Shown: piece by piece, positions 33,698 to 42,429 of the stretch
Position numbering within the stretch: position 1 is the first letter of the stretch
How the letters are laid out: every line of letters begins with the position of its first letter
Origin: UBA4292 sp002395865
Lineage (GTDB): Bacteria; Bacillota; Clostridia; Lachnospirales; Lachnospiraceae
NCBI GenBank assembly: GCA_946533395.1
Contig: CAMNBU010000005.1
Location: forward strand, 1 to 64,000
Direction of reading: 5' to 3'
DNA length: 64,000 bases
Made by a program: the position numbers and the translations under genes
Notes under the pieces: generated by a model
What the model saw: only the letters and a program-made list of their open reading frames with translations
Told to the model about the DNA's origin: nothing
The model's database searches: none

Positions 33698-33885
33698 TTA
33701 TTCAATCCTGAGTGCCGCAACCGGGTCACGCTTGGCTGCCTTCTTTGCGGGGATAAATCCTCCGATCATGGTAAGGAAGGTGGTGAGCGCAATGAGCAGC
33801 AAAGCATACAGCAACTGGAGTTTTGCAGAAACATCAAATCCAGAAGATACATATATCGCAGAATGAATATACCGGGTCAGCAACG
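33698..33885 (-). pseudogene. C-terminal fragment of an FtsX/MacB-type ABC permease
   Basis: About 60 residues survive, with one membrane helix and the typical FtsX C-terminus (GFIPAKKAAKRDPVAALRIE). The normal protein has at least 380 residues. The 5' part is missing exactly where the 139-bp repeat copy 2 begins (33886), so the truncation is linked to that repeat. A short start codon exists at 33883, but a functional permease is not possible. No matching ATPase is nearby. Confidence 0.85.
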
Positions 33886-34024
33886 TCGATTATTTTTTCA
33901 ATTTCCAGTGGCAATTTCAGCTGACGTGTTGTATAATAGCCACTGGTATTATTGGGTTTTTGCACGAAATCATTATACCAAAAAATCGCTGTAAGCGCTA
34001 TGCCTACAGCGATTTTTCTTTATG
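33886..34024. repeat. 139-bp structured intergenic repeat, copy 2
   Basis: Identical to 30436-30574, 3450 bp away, same orientation. It abuts the truncated FtsX gene on one side and lies 30 bp from the stop of the aldo/keto reductase gene on the other, where its AAAAATCGCTGTA/TACAGCGATTTTT hairpin can act as terminator. The extended -10 TGGTATAAT (33980-33972, minus strand) points towards the FtsX remnant and the two small genes. Confidence 0.95.
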
Positions 34025-34054
34025 TACTTTTTTTACAGCCCCTTTTATATCGAC

Positions 34055-35044
34055 TTATTTTGAGAGCCTGTCGATCGCATCCAGTTCATCCTGCGTGAAT
34101 GTGATGTTCTCGGTTGCCTTGATATTGTCCAATATCTGCGAAGGCCTGGACGCCCCAATTAGTACGGAGGTGATTCTGCCGTCGTGAAGGAGCCATGCAA
34201 GCGCCATCTCCGCAAGCGTCTGTCCACGACTCTCGGCTATCCTGTTCAGCTCCCTGATATTATCCAGCTTCTCCCCCGAGACCTGATCCTCCTTCAGAAA
34301 TCTTCCGTCCGTGCGTACCCTACTGTCCTCCGGAATGCCCTTCAGATATCTGTCGGTAAGCATGCCCTGAGCAAGAGGCGAAAAGCATATGATTCCCTTG
34401 CCAAGGCGGTTTGAATTCTCCTTCAAGCCATTCTCCTCTATACCGCGGTCCAGAATATTGTACCTGTTCTGGTTGATAATGAAGGGTACCTTTCTCTCCT
34501 CCAGTATCGCCGCAGCCGCAGAAAGCGTTGCCCCGTCGTAGTTTGAAAGGCCCACATAGAGCGCTTTGCCGCTTCTCACTATCTGCTCCAGAGCCCCCAT
34601 GGTCTCCTCGAGCGGCGTGTCCGGATCCATCCTGTGATGATAGAATATATCCACATAATCGAGTCCCAGCCGCTTTAAAGACTGATCAAGACTCGCGATA
34701 AGATATTTCCTGCTCCCCCAGTCGCCGTAGGGACCCGGCCACATATCGTATCCCGCCTTGGTGGAAATGATCATCTCATCGCGGTATGGTCGGAAATGCT
34801 CTGCCATTATCCTCCCGAAATTGCTCTCCGCGCTCCCCGGCTTCGGCCCGTAATTATTTGCCAGATCAAAATGCGTGATGCCGTTGTCGAAGGCGGTAAA
34901 ACACATCTGTTCCATATTTGCATAGCACCCGGTATCCCCGAAATTGTGCCACAGCCCCAGCGACACCGCCGGAAGCATAAGCCCGCTCTTCCCGCAGCGG
35001 TTGTACTTCATTTTTTCATACCGGCCTTCATTTGCTACATACAT
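34055..35044 (-). CDS. Aldo/keto reductase (YghZ-like)
   Basis: 329 residues, NADPH-dependent TIM-barrel oxidoreductase. Catalytic tetrad is visible: FDLANNYGPKPG (Asp/Tyr), STKAG (Lys) and YHHRMDP (His). SRPSQILDN near the C-terminus fits the cofactor site. The long Tyr-Gly-Pro-x-Pro-Gly motif is that of YghZ/Kv-beta-like reductases, which reduce small aldehydes such as methylglyoxal. GGAGG 8 nt upstream supports the ATG at 35044, which overlaps the kinase gene by 17 nt. Confidence 0.92.
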   Translation of the reverse strand: MYVANEGRYEKMKYNRCGKSGLMLPAVSLGLWHNFGDTGCYANMEQMCFTAFDNGITHFDLANNYGPKPGSAESNFGRIMAEHFRPYRDEMIISTKAGYDMWPGPYGDWGSRKYLIASLDQSLKRLGLDYVDIFYHHRMDPDTPLEETMGALEQIVRSGKALYVGLSNYDGATLSAAAAILEERKVPFIINQNRYNILDRGIEENGLKENSNRLGKGIICFSPLAQGMLTDRYLKGIPEDSRVRTDGRFLKEDQVSGEKLDNIRELNRIAESRGQTLAEMALAWLLHDGRITSVLIGASRPSQILDNIKATENITFTQDELDAIDRLSK

Positions 35045-35579
35045 TTGTGCATCCTCCTATAAGCCTTGATATTACGTTCTCATAATTATCTTCTATCAAG
35101 ATCACCCTCTCATTCGCCTGTGTAAATAGCTCCATATAGCGGCGGTTATCCTCCTTCAGCCTCTTAGCCGTACAGTCCGAATCGTCCAGCCGGCGCTCCT
35201 TATCACAGGCGTGCGCCACTATATCTCCGAAATGTCTGTCGATATACCCATCCGTCATTGCAAGGCATATAAAGCCGATCTCTGAAAGATACTCATCCGC
35301 GAAGTCCCTCCTCCATTTTGGCGGAATATAGCATCCTTCAACGATCAGATTCTGCCTGTTCTCTACCGCCGTCTTTATCATCTCCCGCACTATCGGCCAC
35401 AGATATCCCGTGAGTTCATCGTCATCCTCCGGTGTAAGGCGCGTGTTCCCGCTCCTGATCAGCCCCATCTTTAGATGATCTATCGACATATACGGCCATC
35501 CGTATCTCTCAAGCAGCCTCTGCGCCAGCACCGTCTTACCCGTGTGCGAGGCGCCTGTAATAATCAGAACCATTTTCAT
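35028..35579 (-). CDS. P-loop kinase-like protein
   Basis: 183 residues from the ATG at 35579 (MKMVLIITGASHTGKT; AAGGA 5 nt upstream). The Walker A is GASHTGKT. MSIDHLKMGLIRSG and a nucleotide-kinase-like lid with DKERRLDDSD follow, with NLIVEGCYIPPKW in the middle. It resembles AAA_33/zeta-type or 2-phosphotransferase kinases, but no specific substrate can be named. Its 3' end overlaps the reductase start, so the two are coupled. Confidence 0.75.
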   Translation of the reverse strand: MKMVLIITGASHTGKTVLAQRLLERYGWPYMSIDHLKMGLIRSGNTRLTPEDDDELTGYLWPIVREMIKTAVENRQNLIVEGCYIPPKWRRDFADEYLSEIGFICLAMTDGYIDRHFGDIVAHACDKERRLDDSDCTAKRLKEDNRRYMELFTQANERVILIEDNYENVISRLIGGCTNVCSK

Positions 35580-35677
35580 CACCGTCCTTTTTTGCACTGA
35601 TAATAATATCATTACTTCCCTGATTATTCCATGCTTTCGGTATTATTCTCCGTACAAACAACAGAGCTTCATATAAT

Positions 35678-35720
35678 AAAAAGCTCCGAACCGCTAAAAA
35701 GCGTATCACGGAGCTTTTTT
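35678..35720. terminator. Bidirectional terminator
   Basis: 11-bp stem AAAAAGCTCCG/CGGAGCTTTTT (35678-35688, 35709-35719) with a 20-nt loop. It follows the stop of the 157-residue membrane protein gene on the minus strand. Confidence 0.82.
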
Positions 35721-35763
35721 CAGATATAAGCAACCAGGCGGGATATGTGAACAAAACAGTGAA

Positions 35764-36237
35764 TTATTTCTTGCGGCCGAAGAGCCCCTTCTTTTTCTTG
35801 GGCTCCGGCTGGGGAATGGCCCCGCCGCGGACGCTCTTGATCTCTGTGATGTAGATACCGCTGACTACGGCCTTGATCTCCTTCTTTACAGGAAGGACCT
35901 CAAATACCTTCGGCTCGCACAGAAGCGTCATGATCCTCGGACCGATCTTGGCCTTGACCACGGGCATCTTCTGCTTGCGCATGAGCTTCGGAACCTGCGC
36001 CATCACTTCATCGGGCAGCTTCGCGTCTATGAGCTTCATCACCTTCTTATCGATGATAAGCATGGACATGACCTGGGCCATGGCGTCCATCTGCTGCTTC
36101 TGCTCGATCTGACGCTGCTGAAGCTTTCTTCCCGCGATGTATAGAATCACGAGCAGGGCAATGATTACAACAAGAACTATTATGAGCACTGTGGCCCATA
36201 CAGGCAGCGCTATAAGCGCCGGCATAGAATTGACCAT
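35764..36237 (-). CDS. Single-pass membrane protein of unknown function
   Basis: 157 residues. One membrane helix (about 14-36) is followed by a helical Gln-rich stretch (KLQQRQIEQKQQMDAMAQ), a predicted globular part and a basic Pro/Lys tail ending KKKKGLFGRKK. The topology is like YajC, but the sequence is not. The ribosome site is weak (AATAGGTG). It is monocistronic, with its own promoter and terminator. Confidence 0.7.
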   Translation of the reverse strand: MVNSMPALIALPVWATVLIIVLVVIIALLVILYIAGRKLQQRQIEQKQQMDAMAQVMSMLIIDKKVMKLIDAKLPDEVMAQVPKLMRKQKMPVVKAKIGPRIMTLLCEPKVFEVLPVKKEIKAVVSGIYITEIKSVRGGAIPQPEPKKKKGLFGRKK

Positions 36238-36330
36238 TTCAACACCTATTCGCAGGCAATGTGTCTGCCGGAGGCGTGCCTGCTGCGCCAGCGGAGGGCC
36301 CTACGGCCGGTTACTTTTTGCACTCCCGCG

Positions 36331-36359
36331 ATTATAGCAAATATCGGGACCTATTGCAA
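36331..36359 (-). promoter_or_regulatory. Promoter of the 157-residue membrane protein gene
   Basis: TTGCAA (36354-36359) and TATAAT (36331-36336) are separated by 17 bp, 94 bp before the start codon. The leader between contains a GC-rich stretch with inverted segments but no family I recognise. Confidence 0.82.
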
Positions 36360-36396
36360 GAGGCTTTTCACAGGGATTCCTACGCAAAAATACCCT

Positions 36397-37332
36397 TCAG
36401 TTTCCGCCAGGAAGCACTCCCGTGTGGTCAAACGGCGGAATAAAGCTCTCATCGGCCGCACTTCCCTCCTGCATGTATGCATTTTTTACACCGATGGAGA
36501 GCGCGTACTCTATGACGCTGTCGTACTCGGACGCCCTGACTGCGCGGTTAAGCGGAGGGATATCCACCGTCCTCTCCACGGGGGTGTACTGGTTCATTAT
36601 CGATATGTAGATGTCATCGCCGTAGGTGGTGTACAGGTAGCGGATGATCTCCTTGCTGTCGGCGCTGCACCCCGGCAGTACAAGGTGGCGCACCACCGTC
36701 CCGCGGCGAAGCATACCATTTTTATCAAACACACAGGGTCCTGTCTGGCGTACCATCTCCTCTATCGCAGCCCTCGCGACCTGCGGGTAGTCCTCCGCGT
36801 GCGAAAATCGCTTCGCGAGAAGGGTCGAGCTGTATTTGAGATCCGGGAGATATATGTCCGCGAGCCCTTCAAGGCTCCTTATCTGTTCCCGCAGCTCATA
36901 TGAGGATGTGTTATACAACACAGGTATATCCAGTCCCTCCTCCTTCGCCCAAGCCACCGCCTCCCGGACAGGGGGAAGCACATGAGCGGCCGTCACCAGA
37001 TTTATATTGGCAGCGCCCTGCTCCTTAAGCTCAAAAAATATCCGCACCAGCCGCTCACTGTCGATATAAATGCCCGACTCACCCGTCGATATGGCGCCGT
37101 TCTGGCAGAATACGCAGCCCAGGTTGCAGCCCGTGAAAAACACCGTGCCCGAGCCCGTGCTCCCCGATATGCAGGGCTCCTCCCAGTAGTGCAGAGCCGC
37201 TCTGGCCACGGGAAAAAGAACCCGGCCGTCCTCATATTTAAGCTTTGTTCTGCAGGCTCCGCCCGCCGTGAACCTGTCGGCCCCGCACCGCCTCGGGCAG
37301 AGCCTGCACTCGGTAAATGAATACAAATCCAT
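36397..37332 (-). CDS. Radical SAM protein (PflX-like)
   Basis: 311 residues. The Fe-S motif CxxxCxxC is present in FFTGCNLGCVFCQN near residue 70, preceded by a Cys-rich N-terminus (ECRLCPRRCGADR) that may hold a second cluster. The order matches PflX/YjjW-like radical SAM proteins annotated as putative pyruvate formate-lyase activating-like, whose targets are unknown. The ATG at 37332 is only 1 nt after AAGGAGG; a TTG two codons in (37326) has the ideal 7-nt spacing and may be the true start. Confidence 0.85.
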   Translation of the reverse strand: MDLYSFTECRLCPRRCGADRFTAGGACRTKLKYEDGRVLFPVARAALHYWEEPCISGSTGSGTVFFTGCNLGCVFCQNGAISTGESGIYIDSERLVRIFFELKEQGAANINLVTAAHVLPPVREAVAWAKEEGLDIPVLYNTSSYELREQIRSLEGLADIYLPDLKYSSTLLAKRFSHAEDYPQVARAAIEEMVRQTGPCVFDKNGMLRRGTVVRHLVLPGCSADSKEIIRYLYTTYGDDIYISIMNQYTPVERTVDIPPLNRAVRASEYDSVIEYALSIGVKNAYMQEGSAADESFIPPFDHTGVLPGGN

Positions 37333-37420
37333 TCCTCCTTGACATAATACGCACTATGGTATAAAATCCTCTGTTGAAAAAAACACATCAGAATCCGGTA
37401 TGAACGGAGACAAGTTTGAA

Positions 37421-37600
37421 AGAGGATCGTAACTATTCAGAACCATACAGGAATGACCAGACGAGTCATGCTTGCATGAACTCGGATGGTTATTTCTGTG
37501 TGGTTCTAATAGCAGACGTCCGTCACATGAGCAAAAACCGATGCCTTTGGCAGAGGTTTTGCGAATGGGATGGGCGGGTGCTGAATAGTTACAGAGGATC
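37421..37600. mobile_element. 164-bp IS66-like MITE with 8-bp target duplication
   Basis: The element (37429-37592) has 12-bp terminal inverted repeats GTAACTATTCAG/CTGAATAGTTAC and is flanked by AGAGGATC on both sides (37421-37428 and 37593-37600). The 5'-GTAA end and the 8-bp duplication are those known for the IS66 family. It has no transposase gene, so it must be mobilised in trans. Removing it restores the hairpin GTTTGAAAG-AGGAT-CTTTCAAAC in front of the tyrA leader, showing the insertion split that loop. Confidence 0.9.
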
Positions 37601-37671
37601 TTTCAAACTTTCATAGGTACCGCGGCAGGCACGGCACCTATGGGCACCATGCCTGCGGCATAGTACACAAT
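37601..37671 (+). promoter_or_regulatory. Structured leader of tyrA, homologous to that of the giant gene
   Basis: About 60 nt before the ATG align without gaps to the leader at 46446-46505. Stem P2 pairs CATAGGT (37612-37618) with ACCTATG (37636-37642). Sequence in its loop, GCGGCAGGCA (37622-37631), can pair with TGCCTGCGGC (37650-37659) downstream, giving a pseudoknot. A third hairpin upstream (GTTTGAAAG/CTTTCAAAC) is split by the MITE. Function is unknown. Confidence 0.75.
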
Positions 37672-38751
37672 ATGAAAATAGGATTTATCGGGCTCGGCCT
37701 CATCGGCGGGTCCATTGCAAAGGGCCTTAAGAAGGCCCACAGTGACATCTACATAATAGCTCACACCAGAAGCCGCGACAGCCTTCTGCCCGCATTAAAT
37801 GACGGTGTGATCGATGAGATCGCGGAGGAGATCGACGAGGCGTTCGGAAGCTGCGACGTCATCTACCTGTGTACTCCGGTAGCCAACAACCGCCAGTTCC
37901 TGGTGCTTTTAAAGGACGTGATCTCGGAAAATACCATCATCACCGATGTCGGAAGCACGAAGGCGGATATCTGCCGCAGCGCAGAGGGGCTGGGCATGGA
38001 GAAGAATTTCTGCGGCGGCCATCCGATGGCGGGCTCTGAGAGAAGCGGTTACGCGAACAGCTCAGACCACCTTCTCGAGAACGCGTTCTATCTCCTGACC
38101 CCCACGGAAGGCACTCCCGAAAGAGCCGTGGAGCTTCTCACATCTCTCGCAAAGGATCTCGGCTCGACAGTTAAGGTCCTCTCCGCTTCCGAGCACGACG
38201 AGACTGTGGCCGCCATCAGCCATCTGCCCCACCTCGTGGCATGCTCCCTCGTGGACGCGGTACGCGACAACGATAAGAACGGCCTGATGAAAACACTGGC
38301 CGCGGGCGGCTTCAAGGATATAACCCGTATAGCATCCTCCTCCCCCGATATGTGGGAGCAGATATGCGCAAGCAACCGCGAGCCCATCGCGGACTACATA
38401 AGGAAGCACATCGCTTCGATGGAGGCCATCCTTTCCATGGTCGAAGCAGGCGACGGCGCCGGCATCCACGAGCTCTTCTCTGAGGCTGGCGCCTACAGAA
38501 ACTCCATCACCGACAGCCTCATCGGGCCCATTGACCAGCAGTTCTACCTCTACTGCGATCTGGTGGACAGACCCGGTGCCATCGCGGAGATCGCCGTGCT
38601 CCTTGCGACCCGCTCCATCAGTATCAAAAACATCGGTATCATCCAGAACCGCAATTCGGAGCCCGGTGCCCTGCGCATCCAGTTCTACGACAAGCGCTCG
38701 AGGGATGCCGCTGCAGCTGTACTGAAGCAGTATAATTTCCTTGCGGAATAA
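37672..38751 (+). CDS. tyrA: Prephenate dehydrogenase with ACT domain
   Basis: 359 residues: NAD-binding GLGLIGGSIA at the N-terminus, the catalytic region with GGHPMAGSERSGY and SHLPHLVACSL, and a C-terminal ACT domain (from about 290, LVDRPGAIAEIAVLL) that is the usual site of tyrosine feedback. It converts prephenate to 4-hydroxyphenylpyruvate in tyrosine synthesis. No AGGAGG lies before the ATG; the leader ends GCGGCATAGTACACAAT. It is monocistronic, separated from other aromatic genes. The MITE in the leader may affect its expression. Confidence 0.94.
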   Translation: MKIGFIGLGLIGGSIAKGLKKAHSDIYIIAHTRSRDSLLPALNDGVIDEIAEEIDEAFGSCDVIYLCTPVANNRQFLVLLKDVISENTIITDVGSTKADICRSAEGLGMEKNFCGGHPMAGSERSGYANSSDHLLENAFYLLTPTEGTPERAVELLTSLAKDLGSTVKVLSASEHDETVAAISHLPHLVACSLVDAVRDNDKNGLMKTLAAGGFKDITRIASSSPDMWEQICASNREPIADYIRKHIASMEAILSMVEAGDGAGIHELFSEAGAYRNSITDSLIGPIDQQFYLYCDLVDRPGAIAEIAVLLATRSISIKNIGIIQNRNSEPGALRIQFYDKRSRDAAAAVLKQYNFLAE

Positions 38752-38754
38752 TGT

Positions 38755-38782
38755 CACGACCCCGGCCGGCGCCGGGGTCGTG
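38755..38782. terminator. Bidirectional terminator between tyrA and the PHP gene
   Basis: Perfect 12-bp stem CACGACCCCGGC/GCCGGGGTCGTG with a CGGC loop between convergent genes. Confidence 0.85.
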
Positions 38783-38783
38783 C

Positions 38784-39527
38784 TTATTTCGTCTTTGCGA
38801 AGGTCTCACACACATGTATCCCGTGCTCCGCGACCTCCCTCTCGCAAGCCTTCACAGGCTCGTCGTACAGATGCTCCGGATCGTGCGCATCGGAGTTTAT
38901 GAGATAGCGCAGGTCGTATCCCTTCGAGAATTCGAGCATCTCGAAGCTCGGATAGCCCCTTTTTCCCCTGTAGCCGTTTGTGTTGATCTCTATCGGTATG
39001 CGCAGGCTCTCGCATGTAGTGAAGATATCGTGAAATACCTCCTCGCAGGTCTTGTCCCAGCTCTTATACTCTGTCAGAAAAACATCCGGGTGCGCAAGCA
39101 TTTTGAACATCCCCGTGGCCAGCCCCTCGCAAACGCTCTGCCCGTATGCCTTCACCTCGTCCGGCTTCGTGATGTTGAAGGCGTTTATCCTGCCCGTGCT
39201 GTCGCAGTGCTGCCCCATGATCAGGAACTCATACCCCAGCTCGTCGCGAAGGTATCTGTAGGTATCCATCTCCTCCGGCAGGTACTCGCACTCAAAGCCC
39301 TTCAAGATCTTTATCCTGTCGCGGTACTCTTCTATGGCGGCGTTCAGCTGCGCGTCGAACTCGCCGATGTCGTTAAAGTCCAGCCAGCACCATGAATACC
39401 TGTGGCACACATGGTCGGTCATGGCTATCTCCTTAAAGCCCAGCTCGACCGCCTTCCTGAAATAATCCGAAAATTCACCGGTGGCATGCTTGCACCACCG
39501 GCTGTGTGTGTGATAATTAGCTATCAT
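38784..39527 (-). CDS. PHP-domain histidinol phosphatase-like protein
   Basis: 247 residues of the PHP fold: NYHTHSRWCKHATG (first His pair), TDHVCH, GFECEYLPE, MGQHC, LAHPDVF and a C-terminal NSDAHD motif, all metal ligands. HisK-type histidinol phosphatases have this set, but other PHP phosphoesterases do too, and no his genes lie nearby. It overlaps the DUF624 gene by 11 nt and is the last gene of the EAL-DUF624-PHP operon. Confidence 0.88.
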   Translation of the reverse strand: MIANYHTHSRWCKHATGEFSDYFRKAVELGFKEIAMTDHVCHRYSWCWLDFNDIGEFDAQLNAAIEEYRDRIKILKGFECEYLPEEMDTYRYLRDELGYEFLIMGQHCDSTGRINAFNITKPDEVKAYGQSVCEGLATGMFKMLAHPDVFLTEYKSWDKTCEEVFHDIFTTCESLRIPIEINTNGYRGKRGYPSFEMLEFSKGYDLRYLINSDAHDPEHLYDEPVKACEREVAEHGIHVCETFAKTK

Positions 39528-40248
39528 TTTCCTCCGAAAGCTCCTGTTGTCCCGTCACTTCCTGCTCAGCCTCCGCTGTCTCTTCAGCCTCTTCTGCCGA
39601 CTCTGAAGCCACCTGCTCGCGCTCGCGCTTCGCCGCTATCGCCTCCTCCGAGGGTCTGAACACTTTCGCAAACACCTTCGCGGAGAAGTACGCGTACACA
39701 CCGTAGGCGATAAACGCGTACGGTATCACGAACCACCCCAGGAACGCGCTCACGGCCGCCATCACAAAAATGATGATCGTCCAGCCGATCTCGCGAAAAG
39801 GCATGAATACCGCCATGAAAAACAGCGTGCCCGTGCGGTTTGAAAAGCGCGACAGTATGGGGAACACATACAAAAGCACCAGCACCCATATGACGACCAC
39901 GCCCGCAAAGAAGGCCATCACGACAGTGGCCGGCGTGGTATTCTGCTCATAGTAGTAATACACTCCGCCCGCAAGGCCGGCACCCACAGCCAGCATGATC
40001 AGCCACATGATCGTGGCCTGCACGAAATTCAGCTTGAAGGACTTTATGAAATCCCTGACTACATAGCCCTCCTGCCCCCTGGCCATCTTCAGGAACACAT
40101 AGTAAAGAGCAGTAGCGCCTGCTCCGGCGGTCACGACCGGGACGCAGGTGAGTGTGAAGATCACGGACAGTATGAGCACGTCCGTCATGCGGTTCATGGC
40201 GCGCCAGACGACCCTGTCCTGATCAAATAATGAATTATTGTCTGCCAT
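39517..40248 (-). CDS. DUF624 (YesL-like) membrane protein
   Basis: 243 residues. The opening DRVVWRAMNRMTDVLILSVIFTLTCVP is the YesL/DUF624 signature, with about five membrane segments and a Glu-rich C-terminal tail. Family members often neighbour sugar ABC importers, which is not the case here. It starts 1 nt after the stop of the GGDEF-EAL gene, so its expression follows that gene. Function is unknown. Confidence 0.87.
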   Translation of the reverse strand: MADNNSLFDQDRVVWRAMNRMTDVLILSVIFTLTCVPVVTAGAGATALYYVFLKMARGQEGYVVRDFIKSFKLNFVQATIMWLIMLAVGAGLAGGVYYYYEQNTTPATVVMAFFAGVVVIWVLVLLYVFPILSRFSNRTGTLFFMAVFMPFREIGWTIIIFVMAAVSAFLGWFVIPYAFIAYGVYAYFSAKVFAKVFRPSEEAIAAKREREQVASESAEEAEETAEAEQEVTGQQELSEENDS

Positions 40249-40249
40249 A

Positions 40250-42220
40250 TCAAATATACTTGTCCGAGAGACGGTACGTGCCGTCCTCGATCTTCTTCAG
40301 AATATCCTCATAGACCATGGGCTTTCCGTAGAAATAGCCCTGAAGCCTGCCGCAGCCTGCCTCCTGCAGAAATTCCACTGCCTCCTCCGTCTCCACGCCC
40401 TCCGTGAGCGTCATCATGTTGAGTGACTTCGCGAGATCCAGGATGCTCTTTACGATCTTCCTCGCGTTCTCATTGCCGGAGAAGTTCCTGAGGAATACCA
40501 TATCTACCTTCAGCAGATCGAAGCGGTAATCCTTGAGCACGTTCATGGACGAGTAGCCGGAACCGAAGTCGTCGAGCCAGATCGAGTATCCCTTTTCATG
40601 GAGAATATTCATTGCCTCCTGAAGCTTCGCCATATTGTCGGTAAGTGCACTCTCGGTGATCTCCACGTGCAGATAATCCCTGGGGATATTGTACTTTTCT
40701 ATGAGTCCCTCGAGTTCCGCCACGACATCCATCAGTTCAAAATCAAGCCTGGAGAAGTTAAGCGACACCGGTACCACGGGAAGTCCCGCGTCCAGGCATT
40801 CCCTCATCCTCCTGCACACTGTGTTGTATATGCAGCGGTCGAGCTTGTGTATCTGGCGGCACTCCTCGAGGACCGGTATGAATACGCCCGGTGAGAGGAA
40901 ACCCATATCGGGGTCATCCCATCTGGCCAGCGCCTCGCAGCCGCACAGCATACCGTCATCCGCCCAGACCACGGGCTGGTAGTAGACCTTTATGTAGCCC
41001 TCGCGGACCGCCTTGTCGATATTGTTCAGCACATACTGGCGCAGACGGTAGTTCTTGTCGAGCTTCTCGTCATACTCCTTGATCGCGTCCTCCTCATGGT
41101 TCTTGAGCAGGTAGCACGCATGGCGGCACTTGTTGAGCTCAAGCACGGGGTCCGCGTCCACATCGGTCGGTCTTAAGGTTCCGGCCTTCATATCGAGATA
41201 TATCTCACCCTTCTCGGCGACCTTTACGGCTTCTCTGACAGCCTTTACCCTGTCCTCAAAATCCTCTCTGCAGGTCAGCACGGCGAAGTGATCCTCCGTA
41301 TCCCTCGCCACAGGCTCACCGGGGAAGTTGCGGGTGATTATCTGTCCTATCTCCTTCAGGAACACATTGCCCGCCTCATAGCCGTTGCGGTCGTTGTAGG
41401 TCTGGAAATTCTCCACATTGAAGAAGATGTATACAGGATGCCTACCCTCCTCCACGGCCTTCTTCACATATTCGGAAGCCTCGACGCGGAACCTTCTCAT
41501 GTTCGGCAGGCCGGTGACATCGTCAGTCACCATGGCGAGCTCCAGGCTTTGCGCCTTCTTCGCCTCGCGGTGTCTCTGGTAATAAATGCTTATCGCCACC
41601 ATGGTCAGCGATATGAAATACATCTGGTAATTGACCGTGTCGCCGTCACCGAGCTGTATGGAAGCCCCGTCCCTGCCCACGGCGTAGTTATTGATCCAGT
41701 ATCTGAAGACCGCGGCGATGGCGGTCATCATGATCACGGAGATGTACGGTCTCCAGATGAGCAGGCAGCCCGCATACATGACCATGGTAAGGAAGCATGT
41801 GATCATCTTGCCCTTCTCGAAGTCTGAGAAGGAGGTGATCATACCGAAGTACAGGCACACCATGCCCAGACCCACGGTCCACAGATTCGACAGCTGCTTG
41901 TAGCGCTTTATCCTTCCGGAGAGGAATATCAGAGCGTATATAAACACAGCAAGGGCACAGCCCATGAAGATCCAGTAGCTCTTCGTCCAGTGGAAGAACT
42001 CCCCGATATCCTTGACCTTACCGGCGAATACATACTTATTGATATAGCGCACCACCATCCACAGCTCGAGTGCTATCACCACAAATGACATATACGCCGC
42101 GCTGCGGACATTTGCCTCGCGCATATAGTCTGCGACATACGGCGGGTTACGGTAAAACCCAAGGGCGTCGCGAACCACTTCCCATATCCTCTCTATAAAA
42201 CCTTTTTTCTTCTTCTCCAT
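40250..42220 (-). CDS. Membrane protein with degenerate GGDEF and EAL phosphodiesterase domains
   Basis: 656 residues from MEKKKKGFIERIW at 42220 (GGGGTGAG upstream). About six membrane helices (50-200) lead to a GGDEF domain whose motif is degraded (VARDTEDHFAVL in place of GGDEF), then a C-terminal EAL domain. The EAL active site is intact: CEALARW, SLNFSRLDF, HVEITESAL, LDDFGSGYSS and EGVET. It should degrade cyclic di-GMP, opposite to the cyclase at 5845. First gene of an operon with DUF624 and PHP genes. Confidence 0.92.
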   Translation of the reverse strand: MEKKKKGFIERIWEVVRDALGFYRNPPYVADYMREANVRSAAYMSFVVIALELWMVVRYINKYVFAGKVKDIGEFFHWTKSYWIFMGCALAVFIYALIFLSGRIKRYKQLSNLWTVGLGMVCLYFGMITSFSDFEKGKMITCFLTMVMYAGCLLIWRPYISVIMMTAIAAVFRYWINNYAVGRDGASIQLGDGDTVNYQMYFISLTMVAISIYYQRHREAKKAQSLELAMVTDDVTGLPNMRRFRVEASEYVKKAVEEGRHPVYIFFNVENFQTYNDRNGYEAGNVFLKEIGQIITRNFPGEPVARDTEDHFAVLTCREDFEDRVKAVREAVKVAEKGEIYLDMKAGTLRPTDVDADPVLELNKCRHACYLLKNHEEDAIKEYDEKLDKNYRLRQYVLNNIDKAVREGYIKVYYQPVVWADDGMLCGCEALARWDDPDMGFLSPGVFIPVLEECRQIHKLDRCIYNTVCRRMRECLDAGLPVVPVSLNFSRLDFELMDVVAELEGLIEKYNIPRDYLHVEITESALTDNMAKLQEAMNILHEKGYSIWLDDFGSGYSSMNVLKDYRFDLLKVDMVFLRNFSGNENARKIVKSILDLAKSLNMMTLTEGVETEEAVEFLQEAGCGRLQGYFYGKPMVYEDILKKIEDGTYRLSDKYI

Positions 42221-42262
42221 TATCTCACCCCGCAAGTAAATACGAAACGACTGCTTTCGTTC

Positions 42263-42291
42263 ATCATACCACATCCCCACTGAAATGGCAA
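42263..42291 (-). promoter_or_regulatory. Promoter of the GGDEF-EAL operon
   Basis: TTGCCA (42286-42291) and TATGAT (42263-42268) are separated by 17 bp, 43 bp before the start. The rest of the 319-bp gap (42292-42429) shows nothing I recognise. Confidence 0.83.
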
Positions 42292-42429
42292 CGTGGTAAA
42301 TATCAGATAAAGCAAGGTATACACGTGTCTTGGCATCCTTTGAAAACTCATGGCAGGCAGTAAGAACACAAAAACATCAAAACAAGCGCAGGTAAGGGGC
42401 AATTTTTATCCAGATAGTTACGGCTTCTC

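Noticed and set aside
37416..37616. 66-codon frame across the MITE
   Set aside because: It spans the terminal repeats and target duplication, so it is a product of the insertion.
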